Shown: positions 9,211-18,007 of the stretch, one piece after another | Numbering within the stretch: the stretch's first letter is position 1 | Layout: each line of letters opens with the position of its first letter | Origin: Pseudomonas rhizophila | Lineage (GTDB): Bacteria > Pseudomonadota > Gammaproteobacteria > Pseudomonadales > Pseudomonadaceae | Assembly (NCBI RefSeq): GCF_003033885.1 | Contig: NZ_CP024081.1 | Span: 4,292,507 to 4,356,506, forward strand | Length of the DNA stretch: 64,000 bases | Direction: 5' to 3' | Notes under the pieces: model-generated | What the model was told of the DNA's origin: nothing | What the model saw: only the letters and a program-made list of their open reading frames with translations | The model's database searches: none | Program-made: the position numbers and the translations under genes

Positions 9211-9232
9211 TGAAAGCTCCCTGGTGTGTAAG

Positions 9233-10377
9233 TCAGCTCGCTGTTTGTTTACGTTGATAACGGATCAACTGGTAAATTGCACCGATTATGGCCAGTGAGA
9301 TCGCCATTCCTGCACCAAGGGTAAGCCAGCCGGTGCCATCGACCCAGGCACCATAGAGCAGGCCTGCCACGATGCTGAACGAAGCGACTAACCCAACGTA
9401 GGCTGCTGTCTTCTTCCGACCAATCACAGCCGCCACCATGAGCATGCTCTGCAAGCTAAGTTCAGGATCCGCCATCAGGTAGGCCAAGAGCGGGCCAGGA
9501 TGCATACCTAGATCAAGGAACATGCGGGCGACGGGCACTTCTACCAAGGTTGGGAAGTACATGAACACGCCGAACCCTACTGCTATTGCATTGGCGGGTA
9601 CTGTGTTGCTGCCTGCAAGGCTTTCAATCCACTTGGGTTGAATAACCTGGCGAACCATGCCGACGATGAATACACCCACCACCAGTACAACAAATATCTG
9701 CTTGACGAAGCGCCAGGCTTCCCACAGCCAGCCTTGCCAGTCTTCGGCTGGCATTTTTTGGGCAAAGTACCAAACAGACAGTATGGTCAATGCGACACCG
9801 AATACACGCCCCGTGAAGGTAAAGGATAATGTCCTGGGTTCTGGCGTCAGTCGCATCGAAGCGATCAGCAAGGTACTAGCGGTCAGACTCAACACAACCC
9901 ATGTCCAGCTATTGGCACCTTCGGTGATGTTATCCAGGCCACGCTTGGCCGTGGCGGCAATCATCAGGAGTAGGGCGATGAGTACAGCCCCTTGAAAGCT
10001 GACGCCTTCCTCTCCTTTGCTGGCGTCGTATGGAACCCAGTCAAACAAGGTGTCCTGCCACGCCTGGGCCCAGAAAAGCGGGACGTTGAAACTGATCAGA
10101 TCTGCGGTCAGGGGCCACAATCTCAAGGTGCCCGCAATCAGCAGGGCCACTAAAGATAGTAATACGCCCAGTGCAGGCCCGGAGACACTGGCCTTCTCTG
10201 CGAACAGGGCATCCGCCTGCGCGTCGTGGGTGAGGTCGTCTTTCCAGAATAGCGTTGCCATCAGCAAGCCAATACCGACGCCGAAGATCAGGCAGAGAAT
10301 CAAACGAGCGATTGCAAACTCCGCTCCCAGAATGCTGCCGGTATAGGCCAGGGCCATGATGTTTCCCGCGGGAGCAA
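9233..10377 (-). pseudogene. UPF0718/DUF318-type permease, 5' truncated
   Basis: About 374 residues with eight or so membrane segments. The second half is well conserved: VGFGVFMYFPTLVEVPVARMFLDLGMHPGPLLAYLMADPELSLQSML. An ATG exists at 10355-10357, but codons upstream in the same frame (FFAPAGNI) still look like permease up to about 10377, after which similarity stops abruptly at unrelated DNA. Family members carry an additional ~100+ residue N-terminal membrane half before AYTGSILGAE. I conclude that the 5' end has been deleted; a shortened product could be translated but is probably inactive. It is paired with the small thioredoxin downstream. Confidence 0.7.
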
Positions 10378-10483
10378 AAAATTGACTGCCCCGTCGACTG
10401 ACAGCTAGGCGCTCAGGTTCAGATGTAGAGGGGACTGACTTTCGCTGTTCATGGCCAGTTAAACCTTTGAGCCAGGTCGCTGT

Positions 10484-10600
10484 TCAGTCGCTGGTCAGGT
10501 GCAGTTGCACTTCTAGGGCGTCATGCAGGAGTCGGACGATTTCGATCACGTCGTCGTTTGCCACACGATAGAACACGATATGGCGTGGGCTCTTGACCGT
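10484..10600 (-). pseudogene. ParE/RelE-type toxin, C-terminal fragment
   Basis: The minus strand encodes about 37 residues, SPRHIVFYRVANDDVIEIVR and LLHDALEVQLHL, ending in TGA at 10484-10486. This is the C-terminal strand-helix part of ParE-family toxins (HHVIFYR...IVRVLH pattern). No start codon and no antitoxin gene are present; upstream DNA switches to a DUF421 fragment on the other strand. It is a relic of a toxin-antitoxin module. Confidence 0.65.
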
Positions 10601-10616
10601 CCCACACCATTTACCT

Positions 10617-10918
10617 GATGTTGATGATTCTGTTCAGATCGTCGGCAGGCGCTCCACGGCGGAACTCACTACCTTCGACCTAGTGTTATTGATGGTGATC
10701 CGCGAGGCCGCTCAGCAGGCGTTGCTGGGCGATGATTTTTCTTTGGCCAACGCCGTCTTGGTCATTGTCACGTTGACGCCATCGACATTGGTTTCTCATT
10801 GGTCAAACAGCGCTCACGCTGGTTTTTCCGTGTGCTGGATGGCGGGCCGACGATCGTGGTCGAAGACGGCAGAGTACTCGCTGAGCGCCTCAAGTATTCG
10901 CGGCTGGCAACGAAGTCG
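10617..10918 (+). pseudogene. DUF421 (YetF/YcaP-like) membrane protein fragment
   Basis: Two pieces in different frames join to an internal part of a DUF421 protein. First comes VGRRSTAELTTFDLVLLMVI and REAAQQALLGDDFSLANAVLV (about 10640-10770). After a frameshift come AIDIGFSLVKQRSRWFFRVL and DGGPTIVVEDGRVLAERLKYS (about 10772-10905). Both protein ends are missing. The piece runs directly into a norD fragment at about 10910, marking a recombination junction. Confidence 0.7.
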
Positions 10919-11271
10919 GACTGCGCATTGCCGCACTCGAACCGGAATGCTACACCGGGGCAGGGTTCGCCATAAGCCACGCCAGCACCTTACGATGCGC
11001 GAAGTGAGCAGTCATAGTCTGCTATTGTTGATTTCCGATGGCAAACCTAATGATATCGATCAGTATAAGGGTCGTTATGGTGTAGAAGACATGCGCCAGG
11101 CAGTCACCGAAGCTGATTTGCAAAGCGTCTATTCTTTCTGTTTGACTATCGACAGGCAGGCAGCAAACTATCCGCCTGCGGTATTTGGCGCGTCAATACG
11201 CTTTATTGCCCAGACCCGAGTTGTTGCCCGGCGTGTTGCTGAAGTGGATCGAAAGGCTGGTGATGGCTTGA
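10910..11271 (+). pseudogene. norD: Second, inverted copy of the norD 3' end
   Basis: Three frames together reproduce the last ~120 residues of NorD: LRIAALEPECYTGAGFAISH, then LLLLISDGKPNDIDQYKGRYGVEDMRQAVTEADL...FCLTIDRQAANY, then RQYALLPRPELLPGVLLKWI ending with TGA at 11269-11271. These match residues near the C-terminus of the intact norD at 11854-13875, which lies in the opposite orientation. Frameshifts fall near 10998 and 11190. Many substitutions separate the copies, so this is a diverged relic of a second nor cluster and not a recent duplication. Confidence 0.85.
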
Positions 11272-11308
11272 GCTTCCACAATTCGCCTTCTCTTTGGAGA
11301 ATCCTTTT

Positions 11309-11665
11309 ATGCCTAAAGACAAGACCCCATCGTCGGTTGTTGCACAACAACTTCAGATGACGCTTTCGAGATGGGACGCTGAAGACACATCAAAAGCTTT
11401 TCCCACCCAAGGCACTCATGAGCTTCCCGAATTATCAAATACCGAGTTGGTTCACCTTCGTGTTCGTGTGATTGCTCTGGAAAATCTGGTTATCGCGTTG
11501 CTCGCCCAAGGGACGGATCAACAGCTTACGGTCGCCCGGGAAATGGCTGACTACATTAGGCCTAGACCGGGTTTTACCCAGCACCCTTTGACGATTCATG
11601 CCGCATCCCAAATGGTCAACAGCGTCGACCGTGCAGTGAGATTTCGAAAGTTGTCGGAAATATGA
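11309..11665 (+). CDS. Hypothetical protein downstream of norD relic
   Basis: A 118-residue protein, MPKDKTPSSVVAQQ..., with a GGAGAATCC stretch before its ATG. The N-terminal half is polar. The middle ELSNTELVHLRVRVIALENLVIALLA is helical and resembles the start of the frame at 18253 (ELSGAELVCLQIRALVLEKLVI). The end is basic (RAVRFRKLSEI). It starts 37 bp after the stop of the norD relic, so it was probably the gene following norD in the second nor cluster. I recognise no family. Confidence 0.6.
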   Translation: MPKDKTPSSVVAQQLQMTLSRWDAEDTSKAFPTQGTHELPELSNTELVHLRVRVIALENLVIALLAQGTDQQLTVAREMADYIRPRPGFTQHPLTIHAASQMVNSVDRAVRFRKLSEI

Positions 11666-11853
11666 GCACTGAGCGGCCTGGCCTGTGCGACAAAGCTTGC
11701 TCTGCATTCAAAGATTAGGTTTAGAAGTTATTGTGTGCGTCACCAATGGAATCAGGAAAGGCGCAGTCATGATGTCATCTCCCCACTGACGGGAAACTCA
11801 GTCATGAGCCGAAAACCGCCTGCCATGAAAAAACCTTGGCGGGCGTCTCTCGT

Positions 11854-13875
11854 TCACGCTGATACCAGTCGTTTGATCCAGTCCAGCAGCACACTAGGCA
11901 GCAACTCGGGTCTGTGCAGTAAGGCATATTGCCGCGAGCCGAATACCGCTGGCAGGTAATTCGCCGCCTGGCGATCGATAGTCAAACAGAAGGGATAGAT
12001 ACCTTGGAGCTTGGCTTCGGTTACGGCCTGACGCATGTCTTCTACACCATAACGACCCTCATACTGATCGATATCATTAGGTTTGCCGTCGGAGAGCAGC
12101 AATAAGAGACGGTGCGTGGCAGCTTCGCGCATCAGCAACGTGCTGGCGTGGCGTATAGCTGCGCCGGCCCGGGTGTAGCGTTCCGGTTCGAGAGCCGCTA
12201 TGCGCTGACCGACTTCAAGGCTGTAACGCTCATCGAAGGTTTTCAGAGTTCGGATCGTGACCCGCTGCGGCCCTTCGCCGGAAAACGCCAGCACACTATA
12301 GGGCTCGCCCAGGCTCTCTAGCGCCAGGCAGACCAGCAGCAACGCTTCGCGCTCGACATCAATGACCCGACGATGGCAGGACAGCCAACTGTCGGTGGAG
12401 CCGCTGACGTCGATCAGCAACATGATCGCCATGTTGCGACGGCCACGACGCTGGGTCAGATACACCGCTTGCGGCATGCTCAGGCCAGCGCGGGCCTCGG
12501 CGCAAGCGTCGATATAGGCTTCCAGATCGATTTCGTCGCCGTCCCATTGTTTGCGTAGCCTGACGCGTTGGGCCCGCAGACTTTCGAATTGCCGACGGAT
12601 GGCATCCAGCACCGGACGATGAGCATCAAGGGTTCGCTCGACCCATTGCTGCGGGCCTTCCCGAACAGGACACAGTTGCAGGGTCGCCCCCGGATCACGG
12701 TACACCTGGTGGTGATAATCCCACTCGGGATAGCTGATTGTGTGGGTTGCGAGATCCTTTGCGCGGTGCTGAAAACGGGTCCGTGGCGGGTCGAGGGACA
12801 GCAGCACTTCTTTCGGGCGACCTGCCGTCACCACCAGCCGGGCTTCGTTGAGTTCGGACAATGACTCAGCGAAATCAGCCGCAGGGGTATCGGTATCTCG
12901 GTCGGTCGGGCGCTGCATGCCCATGGGGTCTTCGGCTTTTTCCAGCGGTTCGGCGGGTTGCACCATCCATAGGCCTTGTTCCTGATCGTCGTCCTCATCG
13001 GCACAGGCCTCGCGCGCCGTGGGCTGACGTGTGAGGCGGGCACTGCGTGGCAGGGCATCGTCGGTGGCGACTTCACCGGGCGGGGGCGACACTTCCTGAC
13101 CGGCCGACGGTTCGCGCAGGTCGCCGGTCCAGGCATCAAGGAGAAGCCTGTCTGCGCCGAGCCCGTGAGATTCTTCGCAGAGGAGGAGACGTTGCGCGAG
13201 TGCTTCTGACAGTTGCAGCGAATCGGCGGTGTGGGTGGGGGGCGCCAACTCTTCCAGAGGCGCGCCGCATTCATTGTTCAGCAGTAAACGCAGGAAGTTT
13301 TCCAGGGGGTGTCGCTGGCTGGGAAAGGTGTGAAGCGGCGGGCGGGTCGCCAGGGCATGCTGGCGCAAGTCATGGATCGAGGGCGCCAATCCCGGCAGCA
13401 GGCGTATCAAATCCGCATCAGCCGCCCAAGCTTCGAGAAGTAGATAGACGCTGCGCTGCATCGGGTTGTCGAGGGCTGACAGGGCGTTTGCACTGCCTCG
13501 GTGGGCGCGCATCGCTTGTTGCAAGGCCAGGGCTCTATAACGCTTCAGGGTGGGCGGATTCTCGCTGCTTCCCAAATCCTGCGGTAGCCATATAGTCACG
13601 CCATCGGTCGCTGGGACAGCGCTTTGCTGACACGGCTTTTCGTGACGCACAAAAAGTTTCTTCAACAACGTAGGGGGCGAGGGCGGTTGCGCGACGCGCA
13701 GCGAATAGTGGGTGTTGAACACTGCCTTGATCAGCAAGTCGAGGTGTTGTGCGACATCCCCAAGGGTGACGATTTTTTCAGTTTCCGAGGGGGGGCGGTG
13801 ACGACGCCACAACGCCTGTGCATACACCGTCGCGTGGCGTGCAGCATCGGTAATGAGGTCCTCGGCTTCGGCCAT
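11854..13875 (-). CDS. norD: NorD, NO reductase activation protein
   Basis: A 673-residue protein with a C-terminal von Willebrand A domain. The MIDAS Asp-x-Ser-x-Ser is in AIMLLIDVSGSTDSW (about residue 490), followed by conserved LLLLSDGKPNDIDQYEGRYG. The long N-terminal half is helical, and its middle is acidic and low in complexity (EACADEDDDQEQG). NorD works with the MoxR-type ATPase NorQ to assemble or activate the haem/non-haem-iron NO reductase. It directly follows norQ with no gap (norQ stop at 13876), which implies translational coupling. The length agrees with pseudomonad NorD (about 610-680). Confidence 0.93.
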   Translation of the reverse strand: MAEAEDLITDAARHATVYAQALWRRHRPPSETEKIVTLGDVAQHLDLLIKAVFNTHYSLRVAQPPSPPTLLKKLFVRHEKPCQQSAVPATDGVTIWLPQDLGSSENPPTLKRYRALALQQAMRAHRGSANALSALDNPMQRSVYLLLEAWAADADLIRLLPGLAPSIHDLRQHALATRPPLHTFPSQRHPLENFLRLLLNNECGAPLEELAPPTHTADSLQLSEALAQRLLLCEESHGLGADRLLLDAWTGDLREPSAGQEVSPPPGEVATDDALPRSARLTRQPTAREACADEDDDQEQGLWMVQPAEPLEKAEDPMGMQRPTDRDTDTPAADFAESLSELNEARLVVTAGRPKEVLLSLDPPRTRFQHRAKDLATHTISYPEWDYHHQVYRDPGATLQLCPVREGPQQWVERTLDAHRPVLDAIRRQFESLRAQRVRLRKQWDGDEIDLEAYIDACAEARAGLSMPQAVYLTQRRGRRNMAIMLLIDVSGSTDSWLSCHRRVIDVEREALLLVCLALESLGEPYSVLAFSGEGPQRVTIRTLKTFDERYSLEVGQRIAALEPERYTRAGAAIRHASTLLMREAATHRLLLLLSDGKPNDIDQYEGRYGVEDMRQAVTEAKLQGIYPFCLTIDRQAANYLPAVFGSRQYALLHRPELLPSVLLDWIKRLVSA

Positions 13876-14706
13876 TTAGATAAATGTCAGGTCGACAAGG
13901 TCGCGCATGGCAGCGACCAGTACCGCGTCGTCGGACAGCGGCGAGATCAACGCGACCCGACAGGCGATGGGCGCAGCAATGCCGCTGGTAATCAGTCGCG
14001 CAGTGGCAATCAACAGACGGGTACTGGGGACTTCCGCCAGGCCCCGGTCCTGCAGGGCGCGTAGTCGCTGGGCGAGGGTGACCAGCGCGTGGGCGATGGC
14101 GTAGTCGGTTCCACCTTCATGGATGACAATGGCGATTTCGCGCTCGGCCGGCGGGAAATCGAAATCCAGCGCCACAAAGCGCTGTCGAGTGCTCGGCTTC
14201 AAATCCTTGAGTATTCGTTGGTAGCCGGGGTTGTAGGACACCACCAATTGAAAGTGTGGCGAGGCTTCAACGATTTCGCCGATTTTGTCCAGGGGTAGAA
14301 TGCGTCGGTGGTCGGTCAGCGGGTGCAGGACGACAATGGTGTCTTGCCGCGCTTCGACCACCTCATCCAGGTAACAGATAGCGCCTTCGCGCACCGCCCG
14401 GGTCAGCGGGCCTTCCGTCCAGTGGGTACCTTGGTGGCCGATCAGGAAGCGCCCGACCAGGTCGCTGGCACTCAAGTCGTCATGGCAGGAAATAGTGATC
14501 AGCGGGCGCTTGAGACGCCAGGCCATGTGTTCGACAAAACGGGTCTTGCCACACCCGGTGGGCCCTTTGAGCATGACAGCCAGCTGCTGTGCATGGCATT
14601 GATCGAAGATCGCCACCTCGTCGCCGCTGGGCTGGTAATAGGGTTCACCTTGCTGCGGCGCGGATTCTGCGGCCGACAGGTTCTGCTGCATTCGCGAACG
14701 ATCCAT
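13876..14706 (-). CDS. norQ: NorQ/CbbQ-type MoxR AAA+ ATPase
   Basis: A 276-residue protein with Walker A GPTGCGKT (about residues 48-55), Walker B AICYLDEV (about 110), sensor region VVSYNPGY and a C-terminal CbbQ extension (STRLLIATARLITSG). The CbbQ/NorQ/NirQ family uses ATP to insert metal or remodel a partner, here with NorD acting on NorBC. The start overlaps the norB stop by a base (14706), so norC, norB, norQ and norD form one operon. In P. aeruginosa the homologue is called NirQ. Confidence 0.93.
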   Translation of the reverse strand: MDRSRMQQNLSAAESAPQQGEPYYQPSGDEVAIFDQCHAQQLAVMLKGPTGCGKTRFVEHMAWRLKRPLITISCHDDLSASDLVGRFLIGHQGTHWTEGPLTRAVREGAICYLDEVVEARQDTIVVLHPLTDHRRILPLDKIGEIVEASPHFQLVVSYNPGYQRILKDLKPSTRQRFVALDFDFPPAEREIAIVIHEGGTDYAIAHALVTLAQRLRALQDRGLAEVPSTRLLIATARLITSGIAAPIACRVALISPLSDDAVLVAAMRDLVDLTFI

Positions 14707-16079
14707 TACAACGCTGCGCCCGACGCACGAGGCACCAGAACCGGATCTGCTTCATCGACATTGAATTGCGGCGCATGCCGGAAAAAATCGAAGATAAACA
14801 GCCCGACACCCAGGCTGAACATCGACGCCGTCGCCACCAGCATCAGGAAATGCACCTGAATCTTCAACTGCACATCCAGATAGCCCATGCCGAGAATGCG
14901 TTCCAGGTACACCTGAGCAATTCCCGCAGTGGCAAATGACAGGGTCATGCCGAACATCCCTCCCAACTGCAGCCAAAATGCCCAATAACCGATACTGCTT
15001 TCTTCCACGGGACGACGGGTCATGCCTGGAAGTGCGTAGGTGATCATCGCCAGGACTATCATGGCATAGGCCCCATAGAAGGCCGCATGGCCGTGCATTG
15101 CGGTAATCAGGGTGCCATGGGTCCATTTGTTGACGTCGGGGAAGGTATGAGCCAGACCGAGGAGGCCAGCGCCAAACATGGTGAACAGGGCGCTGCCCAT
15201 GGTCCAGTGCAAGGCCAGTTTGTTGGGATGAGAGAGGCCGGAGCGGCGCATTGCGTTGTAGGCGTAGATCGCCATACCGACCAGCGCCATGGGCTCAAGT
15301 GCACTGAAGAAACCGCCCAATGGAAGCCAGTAATGGGGGACACCGATCCAATAATAATGGTGGGCGGTGCCGAGGATGCCGGCAATGAACACCAGGCCGA
15401 CAATCACGTACAGCCACTTTTCCATGACCTCGCGATCAGCACCGGACAGTCTGATCAGCAGATAGGCCAGGAAGCCGCCCTGGATCATTTCCCAGACACC
15501 TTCGACCCACAGGTGAATCGTCCACCAGCGGTAGTAGATCGACACCACGTAGTTTTCATAGTGCAGCAGCGCCGGCAGATAAAGCACGGCTGCACTGGCC
15601 AGCCCCAACAAAAGAACGCCTTCGGTGGCAGTGAAGCGCCCGGCTTTCTTGATGGTCATGCCGATGTTGTAGAGAAACATCAGCATGCAGATCACGATCA
15701 CGATCTTGTGCGGTAGCGGTTGCTCGAGCAATTTGTTCCCGGTGCCATAACCGAACAGATAGCCCAGTACGGCGGTGACGCCCATGGCCGTCCACAACCC
15801 GAGCTGGATATACGCCAGTTTGGTGCTGTGCAACTCGCCACGGGACTCGTCCGGCACCATCCAGTAGGTTGCCCCCATGAACCCGGTCAGCACCCAGACG
15901 ATCAACAGATTGGTGTGTATCGCCTTGGTGACATCAAAGGGTAACACGTCCAGCAGGGGATCTGGTCCGAGGTATTTGGCCGCCGAGAGCAAGCCGAATA
16001 CCAGTTGCAGACCGAATAGCGCCATGGCGACGGCGAAGTACCAGTAAGCGACGGATTGAGATCTGTAACGCATGGTCAT
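14706..16079 (-). CDS. norB: Nitric oxide reductase large subunit NorB (cNOR)
   Basis: A 457-residue, 12-helix haem-copper-oxidase-superfamily protein, the catalytic subunit reducing 2 NO to N2O in the inner membrane. Visible elements: low-spin haem ligand region AIHTNLLIVW (about residue 55), active-site His pair in GTAHHYYWIGVP (about 240), and HGHAAFYGAY (about 335). Absence of the long N-terminal quinol-oxidising extension shows that it is the cytochrome c-dependent form, in agreement with norC upstream. The length matches cNOR NorB (about 450-470). The gene follows norC by 9 bp. Confidence 0.96.
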   Translation of the reverse strand: MTMRYRSQSVAYWYFAVAMALFGLQLVFGLLSAAKYLGPDPLLDVLPFDVTKAIHTNLLIVWVLTGFMGATYWMVPDESRGELHSTKLAYIQLGLWTAMGVTAVLGYLFGYGTGNKLLEQPLPHKIVIVICMLMFLYNIGMTIKKAGRFTATEGVLLLGLASAAVLYLPALLHYENYVVSIYYRWWTIHLWVEGVWEMIQGGFLAYLLIRLSGADREVMEKWLYVIVGLVFIAGILGTAHHYYWIGVPHYWLPLGGFFSALEPMALVGMAIYAYNAMRRSGLSHPNKLALHWTMGSALFTMFGAGLLGLAHTFPDVNKWTHGTLITAMHGHAAFYGAYAMIVLAMITYALPGMTRRPVEESSIGYWAFWLQLGGMFGMTLSFATAGIAQVYLERILGMGYLDVQLKIQVHFLMLVATASMFSLGVGLFIFDFFRHAPQFNVDEADPVLVPRASGAAL

Positions 16080-16088
16080 CCCCTTTGA

Positions 16089-16946
16089 TTACTGGAACGA
16101 CGCCAGATAGGCGACCAGTTGATCGATCTGTGCGGGTGTTAGCGATTTGGCGAAGGTGTCCGGCATGAAAGACATACCATTGGCGGAATACATGTCGCCC
16201 GGATGCAGGTAGGCGCTTGGCGTGACGATGGACTCGCGGATGAAGCCTTCGACGTCCTTGGCCTTGCCCTTGTAGTCAGGCGAGGCAATGACCTGTTTGG
16301 CCCGAGCAGCCAACCCGGCCAGTGTCGGTCCGGCGAGATTGACCCCCGGTGCAATCGAATGACAAGCGCTGCACACCGGTGTGGCAGTGGTTCGAAACAG
16401 CGCCTCGCCCAAGGCGATAGGGTCTTCCTTGCCGGACACCGGGCGTGCGGCTGGTGGCTGGTTGCCACTGGCGACGTTCTGTTGCGCAACGGTGAGGTCC
16501 ATGCCGGGAATCGACGTGCCGGTGACCAGAATCGGCCGCGGTGGCCAGCCTTGATTGTCGACCTTGCTCACCCAATCCATAAAGGCGATCAACGCCGCGA
16601 TTTCTTCGTCGTTGAGTTCTAGGTTCGGCATCAACCGGCGATGACGTTGCTCGTCATAAAATTTTGAGGGGTCTTTGAGGAACGCGGTGAGATATGGGGT
16701 GCCGCGCTGCTGGGTGATTTTCGTAAGGTCCGGAGCGTAATACGCGCCTTCACCAAACAACGTATGGCAATTGATGCAATTGTATTCATGCCATACATCC
16801 TTGCCGCGAGTGACTTCTGGCGTGATCTGTTGAGCGTTGGTCAATTTTGGAAACTGCCGGTGACTATCAACCGTCATGCCAAGAAACACAACGGCGGCGA
16901 TGGCCGTGGATATCAGCGCGAACGAGCGTGTCTGGCGTTTGTTCAT
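16089..16946 (-). CDS. norC: NorC with extra C-terminal cytochrome c domain (di-haem)
   Basis: Starting at MNKRQTRSF (AGGGAG 6 nt upstream; a longer in-frame start is not supported), the protein has 285 residues. Residues 1-~145 are ordinary NorC: one N-terminal anchor, haem site CINCH and the MPNLELNDEEIAALIAFMDWVSKVDNQGWPPRP end. A Pro/Ala linker leads to a second class I cytochrome c domain with CSACH and a distal-Met candidate in GMSFMPDTF, ending QIDQLVAYLASFQ. Typical NorC is about 146 residues. The added domain would give NorBC its own extra electron-entry haem in the periplasm. Confidence 0.92.
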   Translation of the reverse strand: MNKRQTRSFALISTAIAAVVFLGMTVDSHRQFPKLTNAQQITPEVTRGKDVWHEYNCINCHTLFGEGAYYAPDLTKITQQRGTPYLTAFLKDPSKFYDEQRHRRLMPNLELNDEEIAALIAFMDWVSKVDNQGWPPRPILVTGTSIPGMDLTVAQQNVASGNQPPAARPVSGKEDPIALGEALFRTTATPVCSACHSIAPGVNLAGPTLAGLAARAKQVIASPDYKGKAKDVEGFIRESIVTPSAYLHPGDMYSANGMSFMPDTFAKSLTPAQIDQLVAYLASFQ

Positions 16947-16956
16947 TGCGAACTCC

Positions 16957-17067
16957 CTAGACGCCGATACCCGTCCAATAGGTGATGCCGATAACGCTGG
17001 CATAAACGACCGCGCTGGCCATCAGCACGAGCACGGCATAGCTGACTATCTTCAAAGCTTTTTGCAC
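16957..17067 (-). CDS. 36-residue single-pass membrane peptide upstream of norC
   Basis: From the GTG at 17065-17067 the minus strand encodes MQKALKIVSYAVLVLMASAV..., 36 residues with one hydrophobic helix flanked by a basic N-terminus and a short periplasmic-like tail (YWTGIGV). Its TAG lies inside the norC ribosome-binding region, 10 bp before the norC ATG, so it would be the first gene of the nor operon. The start codon is weak (only GGGA some 8 nt upstream). It could be an assembly peptide or a leader. I know no named family for it. Confidence 0.55.
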   Translation of the reverse strand: MQKALKIVSYAVLVLMASAVVYASVIGITYWTGIGV

Positions 17068-17198
17068 GGCTGCATCCCGAGTAGAAAGTGCAGTTGGAAA
17101 GTTCTTGGAAAAGCGCTCTGCCGGTTGGGTACTATTAACGATACCAAGCGCTGCATATTTGAGTGTGGTGGTTCAAGTTGTGAGAATGAATGATCTTG

Positions 17199-17226
17199 AG
17201 GATAGTAGGCTTTGCATGACTGTCAA
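17199..17226 (-). promoter_or_regulatory. Candidate sigma-70-type promoter of the nor operon
   Basis: On the minus strand a consensus -35 TTGACA (17226-17221) is followed after 16 bp by TATCCT (17204-17199), about 130 bp before the first nor gene. The -35 box overlaps a loose dyad TTGAC-N5-TGCAA that could be a weak Anr/Dnr (FNR-type) site, but it departs from TTGAT-N4-ATCAA. No sigma-54/NorR pair was seen here. Confidence 0.3.
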
Positions 17227-17545
17227 GAAATTCTATAAAATTTTAACCAGTCTAGTGACGGATACATAGAAGAAATTGAAATAATCAGGTGAAGCAAATG
17301 ATCAGCATATCTCTATTGAGGGCGGAGGCGCATGGCATTCAGTCATGATCAACCGTAAGCTCGATGGCGTCATGATATTTTGAGATCGGTATTTCGTCTC
17401 TTTTCATGATCCTGGATTCAAATTTCCGATCTAGATAGAGTCGATCGAGTAATCAAGGGCGGCGCAGCTCGAAACAATCCGAACGGTGGGAATCCATTTA
17501 GGAATAGGATCAAACATCGAATCGTTAATGATAAATATCAAAAAC
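17227..17545. other. AT-rich intergenic region between nor operon and glycine-zipper gene
   Basis: No gene is supported. The region is AT-rich and contains the upstream control DNA of the nor operon. The open frame crossing 17431-17709 on the minus strand overlaps the real glycine-zipper gene in another frame and is not convincing. Confidence 0.4.
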
Positions 17546-17549
17546 GACT

Positions 17550-17577
17550 TAAAAAGGCCCGCAAGCGGGCCTAAAAA
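17550..17577 (-). terminator. Rho-independent terminator after glycine-zipper gene
   Basis: A perfect 8-bp stem, AGGCCCGC (17555-17562) pairing with GCGGGCCT (17565-17572), has a 2-nt loop. On the minus strand it is followed by TTTTTAAG. It lies about 45 bp after the stop of the minus-strand gene at 17615. The opposite strand is also A/T flanked and could work weakly. Confidence 0.85.
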
Positions 17578-17614
17578 GGGGGGGCTATTAGTCGCATGAA
17601 ACTGTTCCGGCTTC

Positions 17615-17965
17615 TTACTCCTCAACTGCCACCAGTCGCGCACCTTTACGCGTGACCTGCTGCCCGACTTCAAATCTGGCATTGGGTGAGCGCACTGTAC
17701 TAGTCTCACCTTGTGTGTTTTTTACTTGATAAGCGGTTTCAGATTTACCAATCCCTGTTTGTACCGCACTGCCTGCGAAAAAACCGCCAGCTGCGCCGAC
17801 TAATGCACCAATCGGCCCCCCTACCGCGCCAACCATCATTCCGGTCAAAGCGCCGAAACCCTTGCCGGCAGTTGTGTCGGGGACTTCACGGATTATCTGG
17901 TCTGCCAGGCATAGCGGAGACAGCAGAGTACACAGGGTAAAACTGAGCGCGATTGAACGAGTCAT
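17615..17965 (-). CDS. Exported glycine-zipper protein, putative NorR target
   Basis: A 116-residue protein with a Sec signal peptide (MTRSIALSFTLCTLLSPLCLA-DQ), then a glycine-zipper segment GKGFGALTGMMVGAVGGPIGALVGAAGG (about residues 34-62). That segment resembles those in 17-kDa-antigen/SlyB-like envelope proteins. A short beta-rich tail follows (ARFEVGQQVTRKGARLVAVEE). It is monocistronic with its own terminator. Three GT-N7-AC boxes (18065-18120) and a sigma-54-like element (18008-18022) precede it in the geometry seen at norV, so it may be induced by NO. The function is unknown, with an envelope role inferred. Confidence 0.8.
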   Translation of the reverse strand: MTRSIALSFTLCTLLSPLCLADQIIREVPDTTAGKGFGALTGMMVGAVGGPIGALVGAAGGFFAGSAVQTGIGKSETAYQVKNTQGETSTVRSPNARFEVGQQVTRKGARLVAVEE

Positions 17966-18007
17966 TACATTATCCCTTTGGAGTTTGCGTTAAGTTCAAT
18001 ACTCAAT

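Noticed and set aside
13047..13595. 182-codon plus-strand frame inside norD
   Set aside because: It is antisense to a well-supported gene in GC-rich DNA, where long shadow frames are common.
17068..17330. NorR/sigma-54 control of norCBQD
   Set aside because: I found only an isolated GT-N7-AC match (GTGACGGATAC near 17255) and no TGGC-N8-TGC element; this is not enough for a NorR promoter.
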